The translations under genes and the position numbers were made by a program. Positions 30,450 through 39,612 of a stretch of 42,937 nucleotides of DNA are shown here, one piece after another. The DNA lies in the NCBI GenBank assembly GCA_046153505.1, contig JBJXDT010000132.1, forward strand, positions 1 through 42,937, given 5' to 3'. This DNA is from JBJXDT01 sp046153505. Lineage in GTDB: Bacteria > Pseudomonadota > Gammaproteobacteria > Burkholderiales > Methylophilaceae. A model generated the notes under the pieces. That model worked only from the letters and a program-made list of their open reading frames with translations, was not told where the DNA came from and did not search any database. Numbering within the stretch: the first letter of the stretch is position 1; every line of letters starts with the position of its first letter.

Positions 30450-32927
30450 CTAGTGGGTTACAGGCGTTTTCACACTTTGATCTGCTTCAGAAACCGTTGC
30501 AGGCACTTCCTCTGGCTTAATTTCTAATGGTTGCGGGACTCTTTCAAGTGCATACTCCAAGACTTGGTCAATCCATTTCACTGGGTGAATGCTGAGTTGA
30601 CTTTTAATGTTTTCAGGAATTTCTACTAAATCTTTAACATTAGCCTCAGGAATCAGTACAGTTTTAATTCCGCCACGATGCGCTGCAAGCAGTTTTTCTT
30701 TCAAACCACCAATTGGCAATACCTCGCCACGCAAGGTAATTTCCCCAGTCATTGCAACATCTGCTCGCGCTGGAATGTTTGTCAAAACTGATACCAATGC
30801 GGTTGTGAGTGCGATACCTGCACTTGGCCCATCTTTAGGTGTGGCGCCTTCTGGTAAATGAATATGAATGTCCTTCTTTTCATAAAAGTCTTCCGCAATA
30901 CCTAAGTGCGCAGCGCGACTTCTGACTACGCTCATCGCTGCTTGTACAGACTCTTGCATCACGTCGCCAAGCTTACCTGTGGTAATGGTTTTGCCTTTTC
31001 CTGGCAATACGACAGCTTCTACCGTGAGCAACTCACCGCCAACTGAAGTCCATGCCAAACCAGTGACCTGACCGATTTGATTCTCTTTCGCGGCCAAACC
31101 GAAATCATAGCGATACACGCCTAAATATTTATCGATATTTTTTACGGTCACATTAATTTTTTTCGCAGCTTTCAAACTGGCGCCATCGTCGTTGCGGCGA
31201 TATTTTTTCGCATCATTTTTACCTTGTAGCAACTCTTTTACCACTTTTCGGCAAATTTTAGCGATCTCTTGTTCCAGGCGTCGTACACCCGCTTCGCGCG
31301 TGTAATACTGAACAATATGGCGCAAAGCTGACTCAGGAACACTTATTTCCGAAGCTAAAAGTCCATGTGTTTTGAGTTGTTTAGGAAGTAAATACTTGGT
31401 TGCAATGTTTACTTTTTCATCTTCGGTATAGCCCGCAAGACGAATAATCTCCATACGATCCAATAAGGGCGCAGGAATGTTCATGCTGTTTGCAGTAGCC
31501 ACAAACATTACATCTGATAAATCGTATTCAACTTCAACATAGTGATCAGCAAATGTATGATTTTGTTCTGGATCAAGCACTTCCAGCAAAGCTGATGATG
31601 GGTCGCCGCGCATATCTTGACCCATTTTATCTACCTCATCAAGCAAGAATAGTGGGTTTTTAACACCTACTTTAGTCATGCTTTGCAACACTTTGCCAGG
31701 CATAGATCCAATATAGGTACGCCTATGGCCTCTAATTTCTGCCTCATCTCTTACGCCACCTAGCGCCATACGGATGAATTTACGATTTACTGCTTTTGCG
31801 ATGCTTTGACCAAGCGAGGTTTTACCGACACCAGGAGGGCCGACCAAGCATAGAATTGGCGCCTTCAATTTTCCCACGCGTTGCTGAACGGCGAGATATT
31901 CGACAATACGCTCTTTTACCTTTTCCAAGCCGTAGTGATCAGCGTCCAAGATATTTTCAGCAACTGTTAAATCTTTGCTGATTTTAGTCTTTTTCTTCCA
32001 AGGTAAATTCACCAACGTATCAATGTAATTGCGCACCACAGAAGCCTCTGCCGACATAGGCGACATCAGTTTAAGCTTCTTCAACTCAGCATTCACTTTA
32101 GCGAATGCTTCTTTTGGCATACCTGCGTCACGAATACGTTTTTCAAGCTCTTCCATGTCAGCATTTTCATCTTGCTCACCAAGCTCTTTTTGAATCGCTT
32201 TCACTTGCTCATTAAGATAATACTCGCGCTGACTTTTTTCCATTTGGCGCTTAACACGGCCACGAATACGCTTCTCGACTTGTAAAATGTCAATTTCTGA
32301 TTCCATCAAATGCAGCAAATGCTCTAAGCGTTCAGTCACGCTCAACATCTCCAACACCTTTTGTTTTTCTTCCAGCTTTAAAGTCAGATGCGCGGAAATC
32401 GTATCTGCCAAACGACCAGCTTCATTAATTGTTGCTAAGGAAGTTAAAATTTCAGGTGGAATTTTTTTGTTGAGTTTGACGTACTGGTCAAACTGAGTTA
32501 AAACAGTGCGCATTAACGCTTCTGTTTCGCTGTCGCTTTCATCTGCCGCAATAATTTTATCGCCAATCGCGACAAAACAATCTGCCATTTCTTCAAAAGC
32601 TGAAATACGCACCCGTTGCAGGCCCTCTACAAGTACTTTTACGGTGCCATCTGGCAGTTTGAGCATTTGCAACACCGTTGCCAAGGTGCCAATTTCGTAC
32701 AAATCATTTGCATCAGGATCGTCTTTTGTTGCTGACTTTTGTGCAACCAATAAAATCTGTTTATTAGTTTCTGAAGCAATTTCCAAGGCTTTTACTGATT
32801 TTTCGCGGCCAACAAATAATGGAATCACCAAATGCGGATAAACCACGACATCTCGCAGTGGCAACAATGGCATTTTACCTGCTGGCAATTTCTTCAATGG
32901 CGTTTCTGGCAAAGCTTGTTCAGTCAT
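30450..32927 (-). CDS. lon: ATP-dependent protease Lon
   Basis: AAA+ serine protease that degrades misfolded and regulatory proteins in the cytoplasm. The N-terminal substrate domain starts PLLPLRDVVVYPHLVIPLFVG; a coiled-coil region precedes the AAA module with Walker A GPPGVGKTSLGQSIA and Walker B FLLDEVDKM. The C-terminal protease domain has the Ser-Lys dyad at S702 (PKDGPSAG) and K743 (GGLKEKLLAA). About 825 aa, normal for the family, with an extra acidic tail. I use the ATG at 32927; an ATG at 32939 in frame would add four residues, but it directly follows a hairpin and has no ribosome site. A heat-shock promoter lies upstream. It follows clpX and precedes hupB in the usual order. Confidence 0.96.
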   Translation of the reverse strand: MTEQALPETPLKKLPAGKMPLLPLRDVVVYPHLVIPLFVGREKSVKALEIASETNKQILLVAQKSATKDDPDANDLYEIGTLATVLQMLKLPDGTVKVLVEGLQRVRISAFEEMADCFVAIGDKIIAADESDSETEALMRTVLTQFDQYVKLNKKIPPEILTSLATINEAGRLADTISAHLTLKLEEKQKVLEMLSVTERLEHLLHLMESEIDILQVEKRIRGRVKRQMEKSQREYYLNEQVKAIQKELGEQDENADMEELEKRIRDAGMPKEAFAKVNAELKKLKLMSPMSAEASVVRNYIDTLVNLPWKKKTKISKDLTVAENILDADHYGLEKVKERIVEYLAVQQRVGKLKAPILCLVGPPGVGKTSLGQSIAKAVNRKFIRMALGGVRDEAEIRGHRRTYIGSMPGKVLQSMTKVGVKNPLFLLDEVDKMGQDMRGDPSSALLEVLDPEQNHTFADHYVEVEYDLSDVMFVATANSMNIPAPLLDRMEIIRLAGYTEDEKVNIATKYLLPKQLKTHGLLASEISVPESALRHIVQYYTREAGVRRLEQEIAKICRKVVKELLQGKNDAKKYRRNDDGASLKAAKKINVTVKNIDKYLGVYRYDFGLAAKENQIGQVTGLAWTSVGGELLTVEAVVLPGKGKTITTGKLGDVMQESVQAAMSVVRSRAAHLGIAEDFYEKKDIHIHLPEGATPKDGPSAGIALTTALVSVLTNIPARADVAMTGEITLRGEVLPIGGLKEKLLAAHRGGIKTVLIPEANVKDLVEIPENIKSQLSIHPVKWIDQVLEYALERVPQPLEIKPEEVPATVSEADQSVKTPVTH

Positions 32928-32946
32928 AAAATCTTTCATTTACATT

Positions 32947-32961
32947 GAGCCAAAATGGCTC
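32947..32961 (-). promoter_or_regulatory. Hairpin at the 5' end of the lon mRNA
   Basis: GAGCCA-TTT-TGGCTC is a perfect six-pair stem (minus strand) placed a few bases after the predicted heat-shock transcription start and 20 bases before the preferred lon ATG, in the place where a ribosome site would be expected for the upstream ATG. It may affect mRNA stability or translation. Confidence 0.45.
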
Positions 32962-32971
32962 TATGTTTATT

Positions 32972-33000
32972 AAATTGGGAACATTCTTTGATAGTTCAAG
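32972..33000 (-). promoter_or_regulatory. Sigma-32 (heat-shock) promoter of lon
   Basis: On the minus strand CTTGAAC (33000-32994), a 14-base spacer and CCCAATTT (32979-32972) match the sigma-32 consensus CTTGAAA-N11-16-CCCCATNT closely. lon is a classical heat-shock gene, which supports the call. The predicted start is near 32965. Confidence 0.7.
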
Positions 33001-33080
33001 AGCATGTTGCAACTATAATTCACGTGAGAATTCTACTATAAACCACTCAGATGGAATTGCAATAGCCCTCTTGTCTTAGA

Positions 33081-34382
33081 TTAACTGGCTGCTGATTCCG
33101 CCAATTTATGCTTATTCTCTTTAGGCATATCTTGATAAATCATCAGGGGCGGAGTTTCACCATTGATTGTGCCTTCATCAATCACCACTTTAGATAGATT
33201 TTCAATAGAGGGGATATCGTACATTACATCCAGCAAAGCCGCCTCCATAATCGAACGGAGTCCACGTGCACCGGTTTTACGTTCCAAGGCTTTTTTAGCG
33301 ATTAATTTTAGAGCAGTTTCTCTAAACTCTAAATCTACACCTTCCATTTTAAAAAGCTTGATATATTGCTTGGTGAGCGCATTTTTAGGTTCTGTCAAAA
33401 TAGTCATCAATGCCGCTTCATCAAGCGACTCAAGTGTTGCAATCACTGGCAAGCGGCCAATAAATTCTGGAATTAAGCCAAACTTAATCAAATCTTGAGG
33501 CTCTACGCTGCGGAGAATTTCGCCAACCGCACTCGCATCATCTTTGCTTTTTACCTCTGCACCAAAGCCGATGCCGCCTTTTTCTGATCGCATACGAATT
33601 ACTTTTTCCAAGCCGTCAAATGCACCACCACATATAAAAAGAATATTGGTTGTATCTAGTTGAACAAACTCTTGATTTGGGTGCTTACGACCACCTTGGG
33701 GAGGCACAGAGGCAACGGTTCCTTCAATCAATTTAAGCAGTGCTTGTTGTACGCCCTCACCAGACACATCACGTGTTATAGAAGGATTTTCTGATTTCCG
33801 TGAAATTTTATCGACTTCATCAATGTAAACAATGCCGCGTTGCGCTTTTTCAATATCATAGTCACATTTTTGCAACAGTTTTTGCATGATATTTTCTACA
33901 TCTTCACCCACATAACCTGCTTCAGTGAGTGTTGTCGCGTCAGCCATCACAAAAGGCACATCTAGCAAGCGCGCCAATGTTTGCGCTAGCAAAGTCTTAC
34001 CTGACCCCGTTGGCCCAATGAGTAAAATATTGCTTTTTTGAATTTCCACATCATCTTTCGCTGTGTTTTGCGAGATATGATTGTGACCTAAACGCTTGTA
34101 GTGGTTGTAAACAGCTACTGATAAATTCTTTTTTGCTTGCAGTTGACCAATAACATATTGATCAAGAATTTTACAAATCTCTTGTGGGCTAGGTAACGAT
34201 TTATCTGCAGATTTAATATCTGTTAGACTTTGAACTTCTTCTTTGATAATGTCATTGCATAAATCTACACATTCATCGCAGATAAACACTGACGGGCCAG
34301 CAATTAGTTTTTTCACTTCATGCTGACTTTTGCCGCAAAATGAGCAATAAAGTAGTTTTTCGCCTTCGGCTTTAGTCGCCAT
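33081..34382 (-). CDS. clpX: ClpX, ATPase subunit of the ClpXP protease
   Basis: AAA+ unfoldase that recognises tagged proteins and feeds them to ClpP. The N-terminal zinc domain has C13, C16, C35 and C38 (YCSFCGK, FICDEC). The AAA module shows Walker A GPTGSGKTLLAQ, pore loop AGYVGEDVEN, Walker B IVYIDEVDK, and sensor segments ending RKTGARGLRSI. The ClpP-binding IGF loop reads RSEKGGIGFGAEV. 433 aa is normal. It lies 32 bases after clpP and ahead of lon, on the minus strand. Confidence 0.97.
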   Translation of the reverse strand: MATKAEGEKLLYCSFCGKSQHEVKKLIAGPSVFICDECVDLCNDIIKEEVQSLTDIKSADKSLPSPQEICKILDQYVIGQLQAKKNLSVAVYNHYKRLGHNHISQNTAKDDVEIQKSNILLIGPTGSGKTLLAQTLARLLDVPFVMADATTLTEAGYVGEDVENIMQKLLQKCDYDIEKAQRGIVYIDEVDKISRKSENPSITRDVSGEGVQQALLKLIEGTVASVPPQGGRKHPNQEFVQLDTTNILFICGGAFDGLEKVIRMRSEKGGIGFGAEVKSKDDASAVGEILRSVEPQDLIKFGLIPEFIGRLPVIATLESLDEAALMTILTEPKNALTKQYIKLFKMEGVDLEFRETALKLIAKKALERKTGARGLRSIMEAALLDVMYDIPSIENLSKVVIDEGTINGETPPLMIYQDMPKENKHKLAESAAS

Positions 34383-34414
34383 TTGTATTCCTGTAGCTAA
34401 TTATTATGCTAATC

Positions 34415-35053
34415 TTATGCCGCTTCGGCACGTTTAGCAATCACCTTATCAATCATGCCGTAAGCGACTGATTCTTCTGCGCTCATAAAGTTATCGCGCT
34501 CAGTATCTACATCAATCTCTTCAGCAGTTTTGCCAGTATGGTGCGCCAAGATTGAATTGAGTTTATTCCGCAAATACATGATTTCTTTAGCTTGGATAGC
34601 GATATCAGAAGACTGGCCTTGGAACCCACCTGAAGGTTGATGGATCATTACACGCGAATTTGGCAGACTAAAACGTTTACCTTTTGCCCCAGCAGCCAAT
34701 AAAAATGCGCCCATGCTCGCCGCCTGACCAATGCACAATGTGCTTACATCCGGCTTAATAAACTGCATGGTATCGTAAATCGACATGCCCGCAGTAACGG
34801 AACCGCCAGGCGAGTTAATGTAGAGCGAAATGTCTTTGTCAGGATTCTCAGCTTCGAGAAATAGCAGCTGAGCCACAATCAAGTTAGCTGACATGTCATT
34901 CACTGGCCCAACTAGAAATATGACACGTTCACGCAACAAACGCGAGTAAATATCATATGAGCGCTCGCCGCGACCGCTTTGCTCAATCACAATCGGCACG
35001 TAGCCTAGACCTTGTGTTTCTGACATTTGATTACTATTTAATATGTCGCTCAT
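34415..35053 (-). CDS. clpP: ClpP, proteolytic subunit of the Clp protease
   Basis: Tetradecameric serine protease working with ClpX (and ClpA). The catalytic triad is visible: S113 (GQAASMGAF), H138 (VMIHQPSGG) and D187 (TERDNFM); INSPGGSVTAGMSIYDTMQ is the oxyanion-strand region. A short propeptide precedes the mature N-terminus, as in E. coli. I use the ATG at 35051-35053, nine bases after AAGG, giving 212 aa; a TTG two codons upstream is less likely because its spacing is only three bases. The gene follows tig by 76 bases. Confidence 0.96.
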   Translation of the reverse strand: MSDILNSNQMSETQGLGYVPIVIEQSGRGERSYDIYSRLLRERVIFLVGPVNDMSANLIVAQLLFLEAENPDKDISLYINSPGGSVTAGMSIYDTMQFIKPDVSTLCIGQAASMGAFLLAAGAKGKRFSLPNSRVMIHQPSGGFQGQSSDIAIQAKEIMYLRNKLNSILAHHTGKTAEEIDVDTERDNFMSAEESVAYGMIDKVIAKRAEAA

Positions 35054-35129
35054 TTGCAATTACCTTAACTTAAAAACTGAAACTCCAATGTAACAGCCCA
35101 ATGTCACCCGCCATCAGCTGAAATGAGGA

Positions 35130-36431
35130 CTATCCAGCCATCAATTCATCAAATTTAACTTTTTTATCTGTGACTTTTGCTTTTTTAAGCACCCAGTCAA
35201 CAACGTTTTCTTCTGTAGCCAATGCTGAAGGCTCATCCAAACGCTTCACGTCGGCGTAATACCATTTCACCAACTCTTCTGGATCATCGTAACTTTGTGC
35301 AAAAGCATCAATCATTGCGCGAACCTGATCAGCATTTGACTGAAGTTTATTGTTATTCACTACTTCCGACAAAATCAAACGCAATGATGTGCTTCGTTTA
35401 GCTTGGTCTTCAAACATTGCGGCTTCTAGCTTAATTTGTTTAGGATCCATACCGCGTTGCTGCAGGTTTTGTGCGGTCATTTGCGCCATGCGATTGATTT
35501 CTACATTAACGAGCGCACTTGGTAAATCCATTGGCGAAACCTCGATTAAGCCTTGAAACACCTGCTCTTTTACGCGCGCTTTGATACGTTTTTCTACTTC
35601 TTGCTCAAGACTCACTTTAATCTCAGCACGCATTTTCTTCAAATCGCCATCTGCAACACCAAGCTCTTTGGCAAACTCTTTGTCAATTTTTGGATAAACA
35701 GCCTCAGAAACTGCATTGTAAGTTACTTGGTACGCAACTTTTTTGCCCGCAAGTTGTGCTGGTTCGTGGTCTTTTGGATATTTAATATCAAATTTTTTGG
35801 TTTCGCCTACCTTGCCACCGCTCAATTCTTTATCAAACGCCTCAATACGGCCTGGCTCACCCAGCACTAAATCAATACCTTTGTCACCAGTGCTTTCTAC
35901 TTGCTCACCATCAATACTTGCTGTAAGGCTAATGTTAATGCGGTCACCAGAGGCGGCGGCACGTTTAACAGGCATATAACTTACGCGTTGTTTTACCAAC
36001 ACCTCTAGTGTTTTGTCTATATCTGCGTCTGCAATTTGCAAGCTTGGTTTTTCAACTTTAATTTTACTGATATCGCCCAATTTGACTTCAGGGAACACTT
36101 CAAACGTCGCTGTATACTCCAAATCAGTTGCAGCTTCAGCAAATGGCTTATGCTCAATATTCGGAAAGCCCGCTACGCGCAATTTATTCTCTTCAACAGC
36201 ATTGCCAAAACTCTCTTCAACCGCTTTAGAATAGACTTCATCACGCACTTGGTTGCCATATTGCTGACTTACCAAACCCATGGGTGCTTTACCTGGACGA
36301 AAGCCTGCAAATTTAGCCGTGCGCGACAATTGCGCGAGTCGTTGCATCACCTGTCCTTCTAAAGGTGCCAAAGGCACTTTAATAGTCATGCGACGTTCTA
36401 ATTTACTAACCGTTTCAACCGATGTTGCCAT
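35130..36431 (-). CDS. tig: Trigger factor, ribosome-associated chaperone
   Basis: First chaperone to meet nascent chains at the ribosome exit tunnel. The N-terminal ribosome-binding domain carries the signature GFRPGKAP (about residue 44), the middle FKBP-like isomerase domain runs from about 155 to 240, and the C-terminal helical arms follow. With the ATG at 36429-36431, preceded by GGGA nine bases upstream, the protein is 433 aa, as expected. The frame is open further upstream, but it runs into tRNA-Leu and is not coding there. It is the first protein gene of the tig-clpP-clpX-lon block. Confidence 0.96.
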   Translation of the reverse strand: MATSVETVSKLERRMTIKVPLAPLEGQVMQRLAQLSRTAKFAGFRPGKAPMGLVSQQYGNQVRDEVYSKAVEESFGNAVEENKLRVAGFPNIEHKPFAEAATDLEYTATFEVFPEVKLGDISKIKVEKPSLQIADADIDKTLEVLVKQRVSYMPVKRAAASGDRINISLTASIDGEQVESTGDKGIDLVLGEPGRIEAFDKELSGGKVGETKKFDIKYPKDHEPAQLAGKKVAYQVTYNAVSEAVYPKIDKEFAKELGVADGDLKKMRAEIKVSLEQEVEKRIKARVKEQVFQGLIEVSPMDLPSALVNVEINRMAQMTAQNLQQRGMDPKQIKLEAAMFEDQAKRSTSLRLILSEVVNNNKLQSNADQVRAMIDAFAQSYDDPEELVKWYYADVKRLDEPSALATEENVVDWVLKKAKVTDKKVKFDELMAG

Positions 36432-36464
36432 GCTGCGATTCCCAAAAATTTTAAATGATATAGA

Positions 36465-36549
36465 TGGTGCGAAAGGAGAGACTCGAACTCTCACGCCTTG
36501 CGGCGCTGGAACCTAAATCCAGTGCGTCTACCAATTCCGCCACTTTCGC
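36465..36549 (-). tRNA. tRNA-Leu (anticodon TAG)
   Basis: On the minus strand the gene starts GCGAAAGTGGCGGAATTGG, has anticodon stem CTGGA/TCCAG around loop TTTAGGT (anticodon TAG), a long variable arm (GCGCCGCAAGGCGT region) typical of tRNA-Leu, T-arm AGTTCGAGTCT, discriminator A and encoded CCA (36467-36465). 85 bases. Only 33 bases separate it from the tig start, so the two may share a transcript. Confidence 0.97.
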
Positions 36550-36584
36550 ATGTATTTAGTTAACACCTAAATACTAAAGGCGGT

Positions 36585-36612
36585 ATTGTATCTCAAATGT
36601 CACCATCTCGAA
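36585..36612 (-). promoter_or_regulatory. Possible promoter of tRNA-Leu
   Basis: On the minus strand TTCGAG (36612-36607), a 16-bp spacer and TACAAT (36590-36585) are followed by a GC-rich ACCGCC discriminator of the kind seen at stable-RNA promoters. A TTGACA further upstream is too far away to pair with this -10. Confidence 0.4.
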
Positions 36613-36743
36613 AAGATTAATGTCAAAACTATACGGATAGAATCAGTTTACTAAAAATGGCGCAAAACCTGCATGAAAACATTGACAGCACAGCCCTGCA
36701 AACTGCAAGATGACAACTCTCTTAACCAAATGACTATTTAAAG

Positions 36744-36992
36744 ATGCAAAACACCACACACTCAGCCGAAGACAGCATGCTACGTTCCGAACTTGAACTT
36801 TTAATGAAAGAGCGTGAAACTTTGCTCATCATTGCAGGCGCGGCCGCAGGACTCATTGCAGAACTAAATACACAGGATTTGCCAATTCGCACTGTAGAAG
36901 CCGCAGATTTGCTGGCCACAAATGTCAACAAGCTTTCTGAAGAAACGCTGCAAGATGCACTTAACTCTGTGCATGCAACCATAGAATCTTAG
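36744..36992 (+). CDS. Small protein of unknown function, 82 aa
   Basis: I do not recognise this protein. It starts at an ATG (36744; an internal ATG at 36777 is possible) without a strong ribosome site. Residues about 12-27 are charged and likely helical (LRSELELLMKERETL), followed by a small Ala/Gly/Ile stretch IIAGAAAGLIAEL (about 29-41) and an acidic, helix-prone C-terminus with LSEETLQDALNSV. There is no Cys, His cluster or signal peptide, and the hydrophobic stretch is short for a membrane span. It sits 52 bases ahead of the RND efflux operon on the same strand. The reading frame could be real but rests only on length, codon character and position. Confidence 0.5.
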   Translation: MQNTTHSAEDSMLRSELELLMKERETLLIIAGAAAGLIAELNTQDLPIRTVEAADLLATNVNKLSEETLQDALNSVHATIES

Positions 36993-37044
36993 CGATAATC
37001 TCCTCAGTTTTTTTGGAAGTTAAGATGCTAGTCAAACTCCAGCC

Positions 37045-38466
37045 ATGCAAAACACGCATAGATTCCTAATATTATCAATGGCTTGCTGTTTATTTTCCGC
37101 CTGTGCGACGGAAAAATATGAAGCAAAACCATTAAGTGTAGAAAAAACGACGTCAAAAATTCTTGCTAAAGACCCGATGAGTGAGGATTTTAAGCATTAT
37201 CTAATCAAGCAAAACTATAAAGCTTCAGAACTTCCCTTTTCCACTTGGGGGTTAGATGAGCTGACTTTATGCGCGCTTTACTTTCACCCAAAACTTGATG
37301 TCACCAAGGCACAGCTAGGTTTGGTGAATGCGCAGATTCAGAGTGCAGGCCGGAAGCAGAATCTTACTTTAAATGGCAACTTAGCGCATAGCGACCTCGC
37401 TAATGGTGACAAGCGACCATGGGCCTATGGTTTGAATGTTGAAATCCCAATAGAAACCTCAAAAAAGCGCGAAATACGCATCGAAGAAGCTGAAGCTACC
37501 GCCGCTGTAAGCCTCATGGATATTGCCGATACAGCATGGCAACTGCGAAGCGAAATCAGTAAAATACTCATCGCTCTTGAGCAAAATCTTGCCAACATAC
37601 AGCTCTTACAAACGCAACTTACAACACAAACAGAAATTAGCAATATGCTACAAAAACGCGTGGATAATGGCTTAGCGTCCAAAACAGAGCTCAGCGTCGT
37701 GCGGCTTGCGCAACTTAAAACACAGTCAGAAATGAATAGTGCGCAGGCGCAGTCTGCGGAAATAAGGGCAATTTTGGCCAGCGACACGGGGCTAACGTTG
37801 GATAAATTTAATCAAATCACCCTCAAGCCATTCGACATTGATGCCACGATTGCTCAACAAGCCGCGTATTTAGATGCCTCTTCTATCAACAAAAGTTTAC
37901 AGGAAACTGCTTTATTAAATCGCATTGATGTTCGCCGTAGCTTGGCCAAGTACGCAGCTGCTGAATCAAAAATTAAACAAGAAATCGCAAAGCAAACACC
38001 TGATATTTCGCTCTCGCCAGGCATTGCTTTTGAATATGGTGACAGCATTTGGTCACTTGGATTTTCGACTTTACTTGGGTTAACTAACAAAAATCAAACA
38101 CAAATTGCAGAAGCTAAACAGCTACGTGAGATTGAAGGCGCGCAGTTTGAAGCGCTACAATCGCAAATTATTGGCGATTTAAACCATGCCTATGCCAATT
38201 TCGCTGCAAATAAAGCTAAACTCGATCAGGCACAAAATCTGAATGCCAGCCAGATGAATCATTTCAAAATACTACAAAAACAATTTAACGCTGGTTTAAT
38301 TGACCGTTTGGCGCTTAAACAAGCAACTCTCGCTAATATCCTATTGCAACAACAAGTATTAGACGCTAAATTTGACCTTTTAAAAGCAGCCAGCGCCATT
38401 GAGGATGTGATGCAACACCCGATTTACGCGAAGTTTGAGATGCCATATGTAATAACGCCTAATTAA
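37045..38466 (+). CDS. Outer-membrane efflux lipoprotein (TolC/CusC-type)
   Basis: Outer-membrane channel of a tripartite efflux pump, 473 aa. A lipoprotein signal with lipobox LFSAC puts the modified Cys at C20. The rest contains two related halves with long helices, including LDVTKAQLGLVNAQIQSAGR, RVDNGLASKTELSVVRLA, and QFNAGLIDRLALKQATLA; the paired (R/Q)-x-x-x-G-L-x-x-(K/R) segments are typical of the outer-membrane factor family (OEP repeats). Its TAA overlaps the ATG of the adaptor gene (TAATG), so the two are coupled. The substrate is inferred from the pump downstream. Confidence 0.9.
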   Translation: MQNTHRFLILSMACCLFSACATEKYEAKPLSVEKTTSKILAKDPMSEDFKHYLIKQNYKASELPFSTWGLDELTLCALYFHPKLDVTKAQLGLVNAQIQSAGRKQNLTLNGNLAHSDLANGDKRPWAYGLNVEIPIETSKKREIRIEEAEATAAVSLMDIADTAWQLRSEISKILIALEQNLANIQLLQTQLTTQTEISNMLQKRVDNGLASKTELSVVRLAQLKTQSEMNSAQAQSAEIRAILASDTGLTLDKFNQITLKPFDIDATIAQQAAYLDASSINKSLQETALLNRIDVRRSLAKYAAAESKIKQEIAKQTPDISLSPGIAFEYGDSIWSLGFSTLLGLTNKNQTQIAEAKQLREIEGAQFEALQSQIIGDLNHAYANFAANKAKLDQAQNLNASQMNHFKILQKQFNAGLIDRLALKQATLANILLQQQVLDAKFDLLKAASAIEDVMQHPIYAKFEMPYVITPN

Positions 38467-39530
38467 TGATGAACAAAAAACTTACGCAAATTATTATTCT
38501 GCAAACACTACTGATTTTAGGCTTGTTTTGGGTGCTTATTTTTTACGGCAAGGACGAGTATGAGGCTTATCAAGCCCAGCTAAACACAGAAGTTGTCAGC
38601 CCTAATCATATTCAAGAAAAGTTAGGCATTAGTGTCATCACGTTATCGCCAGAGATTCAGAAAAATAGCGGCATCAGTTCAGAAAAAGTCAGCGCAATCA
38701 CTTACAGTAGCACGCAAAAGAGCGTGGGCAATGTGGTGGCGATTGATAGTTTAATTGAAGCGAAATCCAAGTATTTAAGCTTTCTTTCTGAAGCCAGTAT
38801 TGCACGCGCGACAAATAGCCAAAATTTAAAACAATATCAAAGACTTAAGGCTTTGAACGAGGACGACAAAAATGTCTCCGATCTCGCCGTGCAAGAAGCG
38901 CTTGCCAATGCGAATGCTGATCAAGCGAGAATGAATGTGGCAGAACTGCAACTCAATAACTTGCAATCTACGACTAAATTACAATGGGGAGATGAGCTCG
39001 CCAAATTAGTGTTTAACGACAAATTACCACCTTATTTGCAAAACCTGCTCAATCGCAAAAACATGCTAGTGCAAATGAGCTTACCGACCAATGCCAGCAC
39101 ACCTAAAACAGGTTCTGTCATGCACATCGCACCGCTTAGCGAAACTGCAATGACCATTCGGGCAATTTATATTTCTCCCGCAGCACAAACAGACACGAGC
39201 AGTTATGGCAAAACGTTTTACTTTAGTGCACCCGCCGAAACATTGCGAATTGGTATGCGCGTAATCGCAGAAAACCCTTATAACAGCAGCGTCAATAGGG
39301 GCGCGGTGGTACCCAGCAAAGCAGTAGTTTGGTACGGAGGCAAGCCATGGGCGTATTTTAAGCAAGGAAAAGATCAATTTGTACGAAAACCAATTTCTAC
39401 TGACACAGAAACCAACAAAGGCTGGTTTAACAAAGATATTAGTGCAAATAGCGAAGTCGTAGTAAACGGCGCGCAGCTACTGCTTTCTGAAGAGTTTAAA
39501 TATCAAATTAAAAATGAAAATGAAGATTGA
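38466..39530 (+). CDS. Periplasmic adaptor of RND efflux system (HlyD/membrane-fusion type)
   Basis: Membrane-fusion protein linking the pump to the outer-membrane channel, 354 aa. An N-terminal membrane anchor (about residues 7-27, IIILQTLLILGLFWVLIFYG) is followed by a beta-domain beginning ITLSPEIQKNSGISSEKVSAI, a helical hairpin (about 95-165, rich in Ala/Gln/Asn), and a C-terminal barrel with RIGMRVIAENP and AVVPSKAVVWYGGKPWAYF, a pattern common in CusB/CzcB-like adaptors. No Met/His-rich metal-binding tail is seen. The last codons lie inside a long hairpin (39517-39553). A second ATG directly follows the first. Confidence 0.87.
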   Translation: MMNKKLTQIIILQTLLILGLFWVLIFYGKDEYEAYQAQLNTEVVSPNHIQEKLGISVITLSPEIQKNSGISSEKVSAITYSSTQKSVGNVVAIDSLIEAKSKYLSFLSEASIARATNSQNLKQYQRLKALNEDDKNVSDLAVQEALANANADQARMNVAELQLNNLQSTTKLQWGDELAKLVFNDKLPPYLQNLLNRKNMLVQMSLPTNASTPKTGSVMHIAPLSETAMTIRAIYISPAAQTDTSSYGKTFYFSAPAETLRIGMRVIAENPYNSSVNRGAVVPSKAVVWYGGKPWAYFKQGKDQFVRKPISTDTETNKGWFNKDISANSEVVVNGAQLLLSEEFKYQIKNENED

Positions 39531-39553
39531 TATTGCATATCAATCTTCATTTT
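39517..39553 (+). promoter_or_regulatory. Long perfect hairpin between adaptor and pump genes
   Basis: AAAATGAAGATTGATAT and its exact complement flank a 3-base loop TGC, giving a 17-pair stem that includes the adaptor stop codon. It ends in TTTT then GACG, so it is a weak terminator at best. It may act as an attenuator or RNA-processing site that sets the ratio of pump to adaptor. Confidence 0.55.
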
Positions 39554-39612
39554 GACGTAGGCTAACATTTAGGTGATGTCGTAACTAAAATGAAGACTCA
39601 CAAATACAAATC

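Noticed and set aside
35060..35129. Heat-shock promoter for clpP
   Set aside because: No CTTGAA/CCCCAT-like pair is visible in the gap between tig and clpP; clpP is more likely transcribed from upstream of tig or by another promoter.
36553..36573. TATTTAG/CTAAATA inverted repeat as a terminator or operator next to tRNA-Leu
   Set aside because: The arms are AT-only in pairing strength, lie between the predicted promoter and the tRNA, and have no T-run; probably part of the tRNA 5' leader.
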